A stretch of DNA of 35,279 nucleotides from Planctomycetota bacterium (GTDB taxonomy: Bacteria; Planctomycetota; Planctomycetia; Pirellulales; Pirellulaceae), in assembly GCA_016872635.1 (NCBI GenBank), contig VGZN01000003.1, positions 1-35,279 of the forward strand. The letters are read 5' to 3'. The translations under genes and the position numbers were made by a program. Shown here one piece after another: positions 28,526 through 35,279 of the stretch (within the stretch, counting starts at the first letter, position 1; the number at the start of each line of letters is the position of its first letter). Below the pieces are notes generated by a model. The model did not search any database. It saw only the letters and a program-made list of their open reading frames with translations, and was not told where the DNA came from.

Positions 28526-30844
28526 ATGGAAAACTCACAGGAACCAGGCTTTAACCCCTTCATCGCCGATGAAGAAAACATTCCAGAGTTCACCTGGTTT
28601 CCGATCGTGGTCGGCGCACTGTTGGGCATCGTCTTTGGTGCGTCTTCGATTTACTTGGTGTTGAAAGTTGGACTAACCGTATCGGCCTCGATCCCAGTTG
28701 CGGTTCTTTCGATCACACTCTTTCGTGCTTTTTCCAAGATTACGGGGCTTCGCAAAACCACCATCTTAGAAAACAATATCGTGCAAACGACCGGATCAGC
28801 GGGGGAGTCGCTCGCGTTTGCGGTCGGATTGATCATGCCAGCCCTACTGCTGCTCGGGTTCGATATCGATGTTGTTCGGGTGATGACGGTCAGCGTCTTT
28901 GGTGGCCTGCTCGGGATCCTGCTGATGATCCCTCTTCGACAAGCCTTCATCGTAAAGCAGCACGGAAAGCTCACGTTTCCTGAAGGCAAGGCATGTGCGG
29001 AGGTTTTGTTGGCAGGTGAAAAAGGGGGTGCCACCGCATCGATGGTTTTCACCGGATTCGGGCTCAGCTTCCTGTACCAATTTTGCATGCAAGCCCTACA
29101 TCTTTGGAAAGAGGTAGCTGCAGCGGCCCTTCATTCGGCAACAGCCGCTGGGAAGACGATCGGGCTCAAAGGAGCGACGGTTAGTATGGAGTTGTCTCCA
29201 TCGCTGCTGGGCGTTGGTTACATCATCGGTCCACGCATTGCCAGCATCATGGTCGCCGGAGGAGTTCTCGCCTACCTCGTGATCAGTCCGATGATTGTGT
29301 TCTTCGGTGACCAACTAACGACACCACTTGAGCCAGGGACCAAGCTGATTCGCGACATGAGCGACAATGAAGTCCGAGGTAGCTACATCCTGTACATCGG
29401 TGCTGGAGCCGTCGCCGCAGGAGGTATCTTGAGCATGATCAAAGCATTGCCTATCATTTTCGGTGCCATCTTCACCAGTTTTCGTGATCTGTTCTCTGCC
29501 CAAGCTCGCGAGTCCGGGCTGCGTCGCACCAATCGAGATATCCCTCTCCCGTTCGTATTTGCTGGTAGCATCCTGCTGGTACTCGGATTGATGGCAGTCC
29601 CCCAGTTGGGGCTCGGTTTCAACGCCACCGGCATTGCCGGAGCCATCATGATCGTGGTCTTCGGTTTTTTATTCGTGACGGTAGCATCGCGTCTCACAGG
29701 TGAAATTGGTTCGTCGTCCAACCCGATCTCCGGCATGACGGTAGCGACGCTTCTACTGACTTGCTTGATCCTGTTGGTTCTCGATGGTTTTGGCATCGTG
29801 ACGATCAACAAGGAAATCAAGCTTACAGCGCTCACGATCGCCGGTGTGGTTTGCATCGCATCGAGCAATGGTGGGAGTACCGCACAAGCTCTCAAAACAG
29901 GTCATTTGCTGGGGGCTACTCCCAGTTCCCAGCAATGGGCTATCTTAGTCGGTGCCTTCACCTCGTCGTTGGTGGTCGGCTTGGTGCTGCTCGCGATGAA
30001 TGAAGCCAACACGACGTACAGCAAGAAGGCGGTGGAGCCGTACAGTGAAATTCGTATCGATACGGCAACCCTCCCCCCCGCGAAAGACACGGTCCATTCA
30101 GGACAGTACGCAGAGGATAAAGCGGAGTACTTCGTGCTGAATCTAGGAAGGGCTGAAACCGGTGGGCAGCTTCCCCCTGGCAAGTACTTGATCGATGATA
30201 CGGGCAAACCGGTTTATCTCGTCGACCCCGCAGTGAACGGGTTGTTGAAGGAGGACGACAAAGGAAATCCCACGAGTAAGTTTGACGCTCCCAAAACGGT
30301 CTTGATGCAGTTGATCATCGATGGCATTCTCGACCAGCGCCTCCCATGGGGCCTCGTACTGATCGGTGTCTTGATCGCTGTAACGCTCGAGTTGAGTGGC
30401 GTCGCCAGCTTGCCCTTTGCGGTGGGGGTCTATTTACCTCTCGCTGCATCGACTCCGATCTTCGTCGGTGGAATGATCCGCGCCTTTGCCGATCGCAGGC
30501 TCCGCCGTCGCGCTGGCAACCAAGCCAATGAGAACTCTGACGACGATTCAAGCCCAGCGGTGTTGCTCAGTTCGGGTTACATCGCAGGTGGTGCTATCGC
30601 TGCAGTTCTGATTTCGTTCATGAACTTCCGTCCTGAATTGCTCGAGAAAATCAGCTTGGGGAAAGCAGCTGGAGAGTTCACCGGGAAATTCACAGACTGG
30701 GTGGTGGGCAATTTCCCCGCCGACTGGTCGGTGTTCGTCACCCAAGCAGTCGGGCTTGTCGAGACGCTAGCACCGTTTGCACTGCTCTGTTTGGTGATGC
30801 TCGTTGTAGCGATTCTCAAGTCACCCAAGGAGTCGCATGATTAG
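28526..30844 (+). CDS. OPT family oligopeptide transporter
   Basis: FTWFPIVVGALLGIVFGASSIYLVLKVGLTVSASIPVAVLS; NNIVQTTGSAGESLAFAVG; FPEGKACAEVLLAGEKGG; FDAPKTVLMQLIIDGILDQRLPWGLV. Confidence 0.95.
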   Translation: MENSQEPGFNPFIADEENIPEFTWFPIVVGALLGIVFGASSIYLVLKVGLTVSASIPVAVLSITLFRAFSKITGLRKTTILENNIVQTTGSAGESLAFAVGLIMPALLLLGFDIDVVRVMTVSVFGGLLGILLMIPLRQAFIVKQHGKLTFPEGKACAEVLLAGEKGGATASMVFTGFGLSFLYQFCMQALHLWKEVAAAALHSATAAGKTIGLKGATVSMELSPSLLGVGYIIGPRIASIMVAGGVLAYLVISPMIVFFGDQLTTPLEPGTKLIRDMSDNEVRGSYILYIGAGAVAAGGILSMIKALPIIFGAIFTSFRDLFSAQARESGLRRTNRDIPLPFVFAGSILLVLGLMAVPQLGLGFNATGIAGAIMIVVFGFLFVTVASRLTGEIGSSSNPISGMTVATLLLTCLILLVLDGFGIVTINKEIKLTALTIAGVVCIASSNGGSTAQALKTGHLLGATPSSQQWAILVGAFTSSLVVGLVLLAMNEANTTYSKKAVEPYSEIRIDTATLPPAKDTVHSGQYAEDKAEYFVLNLGRAETGGQLPPGKYLIDDTGKPVYLVDPAVNGLLKEDDKGNPTSKFDAPKTVLMQLIIDGILDQRLPWGLVLIGVLIAVTLELSGVASLPFAVGVYLPLAASTPIFVGGMIRAFADRRLRRRAGNQANENSDDDSSPAVLLSSGYIAGGAIAAVLISFMNFRPELLEKISLGKAAGEFTGKFTDWVVGNFPADWSVFVTQAVGLVETLAPFALLCLVMLVVAILKSPKESHD

Positions 30845-32334
30845 CCTTGTCGCGACCAATCGCGACGCTGGCGACTGCTCGGGATTCCCATCTTCTTCCG
30901 GTACTTGGTGATCGTTCGGCGAGCAACCCCCATCCCTTGTTTCTTGAGCTCATCGACCAACTCGTCATCGCTGAGCGGGTTGGTCTTGTCTTCCTTGTCG
31001 ATGATCTCTTGGAGTTTCAGTCGGATCGTTTCATAGGCGACATCTTCGCCGTCAGCGCTTTGCGTCCCGAAGACAAAGAAGCGTCGCAGTGGAAAAATAC
31101 CTCGGGGGGTTTGTATCCACTTGTCATCGACAGCACGAGACACCGTCGTGACGTGCACGCCGACTTGGTCAGCGATCTGCTGCATCTTGAGAGGTTCAAT
31201 CGCCTCGGGTCCCTCGTCGAGAAATTTCTTTTGATAATCGACAATGGCTTGGGAAACACGTGTCAGCGTTCGGCGTCGCTGCTGGATCGACTCGATCAAC
31301 CACTGAGCACTGCCTACTTTTCGCTTGATGAACTCCTTCTCTTCTTCGGTGGCCTTGGGATCCATCAATCGACGACGGTAGTACTCGCTGATGCGTAGAT
31401 TGGGTAGGTAGTCGTCCACCAACCGTACGACATAGACCCCTTCATCGTTTTGCTCGACGATCACATCTGGTGTTACTAACGGTACATACGTTTCCATGAA
31501 CGACGCACCTGGTTTTGGATTGAGTTTGTGGAGTTCTTCGCGAATCCTCTGGATCATCTCAATCGAATAACCTGTCTTCTTTTGAATCGCAAGCATGCGG
31601 TTTTCCGCGAGATCATCAAGGTGCCCGTTGATGAGCACCCTCATTTTGTCGCTGAACTCCATGTCATCCCGAAGCTGATTGAGCAGGCATTCGCGGAGAT
31701 TTCGAGCGGCGATGCCTGCGGGTTCTAGCGACTGAACCACGGCTAGTGCTGCTTCCGCCTTGGCGATATCCCCAGGCTTGTGATCGGGCGGGAGCATGTC
31801 GATCAGCGATGATTTGAAATAACCGCCATCCCGAGCGTCCAAGCAGGATACGATTCGCTCTGCGATCCTCTCGACATCGTCATCGATATCTAGTTCCGCC
31901 AACTGATGCAGCAAATAGTCATTGAGGGACTCAGGACGCTCCATGGCGTTCGCCATTAAGTCATGCTGGCGGTCCCCCTCTTCTTGGATGCGATTGCTCG
32001 ACCTTCGGAAATCATCGAAGGTGTCCGGCATGTCGTTATCCATGTTGGCGAGGCGTTCGAAATCCTCGGCGTTGCTGGAGTCGTCTTTGACCACCAGTTC
32101 TTTTTCATCTTCGGTGCGCGAGGTCACAACGCTCTCGTCCGATTCCCCTTCCTCGTCCGGAAGAGTTTCGTCGCGGTCGGAGACCTCCAGCATCGGATTC
32201 TCTTCCATCTCCTGCTCGATCCGCTCTTGGAGAGCCATGATCGGCAGTTGGAGAATCTCCATCGACTGGATCATCCGTGGAGCCAGCTTTTGGGTTTGTA
32301 CTTGTCGCGCTTCGAGTCCGAACGAAAGACGCAT
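30841..32334 (-). CDS. rpoN: RNA polymerase sigma-54 factor
   Basis: MRLSFGLEARQVQTQKLAPRMIQSMEILQLPIMALQERIEQEMEENPMLE; RpoN box ARRTITKYRKKMGIPSSRQRR. Start at internal ATG 32334 (ORF extends to 32388). Confidence 0.97.
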   Translation of the reverse strand: MRLSFGLEARQVQTQKLAPRMIQSMEILQLPIMALQERIEQEMEENPMLEVSDRDETLPDEEGESDESVVTSRTEDEKELVVKDDSSNAEDFERLANMDNDMPDTFDDFRRSSNRIQEEGDRQHDLMANAMERPESLNDYLLHQLAELDIDDDVERIAERIVSCLDARDGGYFKSSLIDMLPPDHKPGDIAKAEAALAVVQSLEPAGIAARNLRECLLNQLRDDMEFSDKMRVLINGHLDDLAENRMLAIQKKTGYSIEMIQRIREELHKLNPKPGASFMETYVPLVTPDVIVEQNDEGVYVVRLVDDYLPNLRISEYYRRRLMDPKATEEEKEFIKRKVGSAQWLIESIQQRRRTLTRVSQAIVDYQKKFLDEGPEAIEPLKMQQIADQVGVHVTTVSRAVDDKWIQTPRGIFPLRRFFVFGTQSADGEDVAYETIRLKLQEIIDKEDKTNPLSDDELVDELKKQGMGVARRTITKYRKKMGIPSSRQRRDWSRQG

Positions 32335-32459
32335 TCTGACATTCCAATGGGGTGAGCACATTCGCTTCGAACACCCCAAGAACAGCACACCTTAACGTTC
32401 TGGCAAGCTTTCAAAAGGGGGTTCACCGATAACCGACTTCTATTACTCTATCACCGAAA

Positions 32460-32494
32460 TGCACGACAGTGCAGTCTTGAAAGTAAAACTTTCA
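32460..32494. promoter_or_regulatory. two adjacent perfect inverted repeats upstream of rpoN
   Basis: TGCAC-GACA-GTGCA (32460-32473) and TGAAAGT-AAA-ACTTTCA (32478-32494), 4 bp apart. Confidence 0.5.
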
Positions 32495-32763
32495 TCAAAA
32501 CGGAACGCGATTTGCTGTCGTGGCTGAAAGCACTCGGATTTTATGGGATTTCATCAACGATCGAATGCTCTTTTTCCTGGATTGGATTTGGCATGCTGGA
32601 TGGACACATGCCACAATCGCAAACTCTTGGAGACGGACGGAGACGGCTTACCTCGTTTGGGTTTTATTCCCCCGCTTGAACTCCAAGGTCGGGGAATCTG
32701 CGTCGCGAAGCCGAGGTGAATTGCCGAAGGGAACCACGTGCGGCTAAGGAATCATCGAGTTTT

Positions 32764-33711
32764 ATGAATATGTCGAATTATGTGGGACGGCTGGCTCCTT
32801 CGCCGACAGGAGCTCAGCATGTAGGAAATGCTCGGACCTTTTTGGTGGCTTGGCTTCACGCCCGATCAAGCGGTGGGAGGTTGCTGTTGCGAGTTGAGGA
32901 TCTCGATACTCCGAGAACGAAGGAGTGGGCCGGCGATCAAGCGATCGAGGACTTGAGGTGGCTCGGGCTCGACTGGGACGATGTGGCAACGCTGCAGTCG
33001 CGACGGGAGACCCGTTATCGAGAAATATTAGATGAGCTAAAGTCGCGTGGGTTGGTTTATCCGTGCTCATGCACACGCAGCGAAGTCGAAGCGAGTGCGT
33101 CAGCGCCACACGAGTCTCAAATCGATGGCACTGTTTATGCAAGAACGTGCGCGCCGCGGTTGTCCAACGACGCTGACGCTCTCGACGCCATGGGTATCCG
33201 CTATGCCTGGCGATTTCGAATGCCGGAAGTCACTCCTGCATGGAGCGACGAACTGCAGGGTGATCAATGGCTCGATGCACACAATCTTCTCGGCGATTTT
33301 GTGGTGGCTCGCAGTTATGGTCCGACAGCGTACCAACTCGCGGTTGTTGTCGACGATCACGATCAATCGATAACGCATGTAGTTCGAGGCGACGACTTGA
33401 TTTACAGCACTTATCGTCAACATGCGATTTATCAAGCACTAGGATGGGCATTACCGAAGATGCTCCATGTTCCCCTAGTTGTCGGTCCTGATGGTAAGCG
33501 ACTTGCGAAAAGGCACGGCGACTCTCGCTTGTCGTTGATGCGTCAAAGAAGGCTTGGGCCCGAATTGCTCCTCGGGGAGTTGGCCTATTCATTGGGGCTA
33601 CTCAAATCCATTCGATCAGTGACCTCGAACGAGTTGTTATCCATCGTAGGATCGAGCGACTCATGGTTGCGAGAAATTCCACGCAAACCCTGGATCTACA
33701 ATCCTCAGTGA
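32764..33711 (+). CDS. gluQ: glutamyl-Q tRNA(Asp) synthetase
   Basis: YVGRLAPSPTGAQHVGNARTFLVAWLHAR, LRVEDLDTPR, YPCSCTRSE...VYARTC zinc-type Cys/Tyr pattern, KRLAKRHGD. No anticodon-binding domain. Confidence 0.92.
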   Translation: MNMSNYVGRLAPSPTGAQHVGNARTFLVAWLHARSSGGRLLLRVEDLDTPRTKEWAGDQAIEDLRWLGLDWDDVATLQSRRETRYREILDELKSRGLVYPCSCTRSEVEASASAPHESQIDGTVYARTCAPRLSNDADALDAMGIRYAWRFRMPEVTPAWSDELQGDQWLDAHNLLGDFVVARSYGPTAYQLAVVVDDHDQSITHVVRGDDLIYSTYRQHAIYQALGWALPKMLHVPLVVGPDGKRLAKRHGDSRLSLMRQRRLGPELLLGELAYSLGLLKSIRSVTSNELLSIVGSSDSWLREIPRKPWIYNPQ

Positions 33712-33734
33712 GATAGTCAATCGTACTACCGATC

Positions 33735-34886
33735 TTACAGTCGTCCTCGCCAACGCGTTTGGATGCGGAACGCCTTCATCCCTAGAGCTAGCCATTGCAA
33801 GGCGACGAACCACGCGACGGAGATGGGATGCAGAATTGCGCCAAGTATCGACTGCGAGAACCGTTTGGCTGCCCAGGCTCGAGGAAACCATGCCAAGAGG
33901 CAAGCCACTACAATCAACCCCCATACCCATGGACTAGCGCCGTAGCGAATGGCAATTGCCAACAGCGCGACTGGGAAGACAGCGCCGCCAATCAGAAGTA
34001 CCGTAAAGGGGCCGATCAGTTTCGGATTGGCGATCCCTTCGATCGCGTTTTTGAGCAATCCTCGAACGACTTGAGAAAGGGACTGGTACATTCGAACGCA
34101 CGCAATGTCCGTTGCATCGAAAATATCGCTCATGAACCCGGCTTTGCGAAAAGCCTTGGGGAGTTGAATCCCGTCATGCCTCGACGATGCGATCGCTGCG
34201 TGCCCACCTGACTTCATGTACGGTTCGCGCATCGCTAAAAATAGCTGGCCACACCCAGCTGCAAATCCAGGTTGAACGCTCGCCCGCATTTGATCGATCG
34301 GCAAAAACCCGATCAGCACAAAATGCATGAGGGGGATGAGTAGCTTTTCTGCAAAGGTCCCTGTTTCCTGATACGGGAAACCACTTACCAGCGGTGATTG
34401 GCGGAGGTTTTGTTCCGCGACAATACGGGTTATTGCATCGGCATGGAGTCGAACATCCGCATCCAGGAAAAGGAGTCGGTCAAAGCGGGCGTGCGATGCA
34501 AGTTGCCAGCACGCGTTTTGTTTTCCGTTCCAACCTTCCGGCAATCCTTTCGACCCGACGAGCCGAACTCGTGAGTCACTCGCTGATTGCGCCTGCACAA
34601 TTTCGGCGGTTTTATCTTCGGATGCGTCATCCAACACGATAACCTCGATTTGAGGATGAGTTGTTTTCAGGATTGAATCCAAAGCGGGACCGATACTCTG
34701 TTCTTCATTTCGGGCAGGAATCAATACGCTAACTGGGATCCCACTGGCTTCTGCCATTCGATCTGGAACACTGCAGGCACACTGGAACCGCGGCATATTG
34801 CGAATGAACATCAAGGCGGGGAGAGAGGCCAAGGCCACAGCGACCAACGCAGCAATCAACATGGAACCATCGCTTTCAAGATGCAT
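33735..34886 (-). CDS. family 2 glycosyltransferase (membrane-associated)
   Basis: VSVLIPARNEEQSIGPALDSILKTTHPQIEVIVLDDASEDKTAEIV; LLFLDADVRLHADAI; several C-terminal hydrophobic segments. Confidence 0.93.
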   Translation of the reverse strand: MHLESDGSMLIAALVAVALASLPALMFIRNMPRFQCACSVPDRMAEASGIPVSVLIPARNEEQSIGPALDSILKTTHPQIEVIVLDDASEDKTAEIVQAQSASDSRVRLVGSKGLPEGWNGKQNACWQLASHARFDRLLFLDADVRLHADAITRIVAEQNLRQSPLVSGFPYQETGTFAEKLLIPLMHFVLIGFLPIDQMRASVQPGFAAGCGQLFLAMREPYMKSGGHAAIASSRHDGIQLPKAFRKAGFMSDIFDATDIACVRMYQSLSQVVRGLLKNAIEGIANPKLIGPFTVLLIGGAVFPVALLAIAIRYGASPWVWGLIVVACLLAWFPRAWAAKRFSQSILGAILHPISVAWFVALQWLALGMKAFRIQTRWRGRL

Positions 34887-34928
34887 GCATGATAGGAATA
34901 ACGACCATGACTCAAGGCGATTTCTCTT

Positions 34929-35279
34929 CTAAGATTTGGACGGTGATACAGGCTTCTTGGTAACCGTGGAATGGCGAGGATCGAAAGGTCGGCCTTGGAA
35001 CCAAGCCGACCAGGATCGCATCGTATCGTACCACGAGGTCCGCGCAGCACGCGGAGGAATCAAATATTCGAATGCTTCGATTCGGCGGTGGATAACACAT
35101 TGTGCTAAATCTTTTTGATTCGCGCGCATCGCCTCCTCAAGCTTGGCAGAGCAATGCTTTTTATTGTTCCCGCCGTCGAAGGTTACTGGTTCGCCAAAAC
35201 GTACCAGCACCATAGGTCGAGGCTCTTCCCAAAATGGATATTCGATGGCTAATGGCACAAAAAGGACTCGATCGGTAGT
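34929..35279 (-). CDS. PlsC-like 1-acylglycerol-phosphate acyltransferase family, partial (5' end beyond window)
   Basis: Frame open to the window edge: TTDRVLFVPLAIEYPFWEEPRPMVLVRFGEPVTF..., matches the C-terminal half of PlsC-like acyltransferases. Confidence 0.75.
   Translation of the reverse strand, partial: TTDRVLFVPLAIEYPFWEEPRPMVLVRFGEPVTFDGGNNKKHCSAKLEEAMRANQKDLAQCVIHRRIEAFEYLIPPRAARTSWYDTMRSWSAWFQGRPFDPRHSTVTKKPVSPSKS

Overview
The window looks like a Planctomycetes (Pirellulaceae-like) chromosomal segment. This is inferred from gene content: a DUF1559/pseudopilin-like protein with an H-X9-DG tail, a SecDF fusion, and many lineage-type hypothetical proteins. No mobile element, CRISPR array or rRNA was seen. 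Well-supported genes are a Tat-type intradiol dioxygenase, a FixL-like PAS histidine kinase with a NarL/FixJ regulator, a CBM48-like/esterase protein, YqgE/AlgH, DUF1559, DUF1697, yajC-secDF-aspS, an ExeA-type AAA ATPase, an MBL-fold hydrolase, a TrmH/SpoU methyltransferase, tRNA-Leu(UAG), a POT and an OPT peptide transporter, rpoN, GluQ-RS, a GT2 glycosyltransferase and an edge-truncated PlsC-like acyltransferase. The most interesting items are: (1) an orphan three-gene module at 18919-23353, with a disordered single-TM protein, a BY-kinase/MinD-like ATPase whose P-loop and other kinase motifs are degenerate, and an ExeA-like ATPase; (2) an ADP-ribosylglycohydrolase homologue that has lost its metal-binding acidic motifs; (3) a PAS domain retaining the FixL heme ligand and arginines; (4) an undescribed tandem membrane-protein pair at 7963-10141; (5) palindromic or structured intergenic DNA near rpoN, yajC and DUF1559. 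All family calls come from reading motifs by eye; no database search was run.
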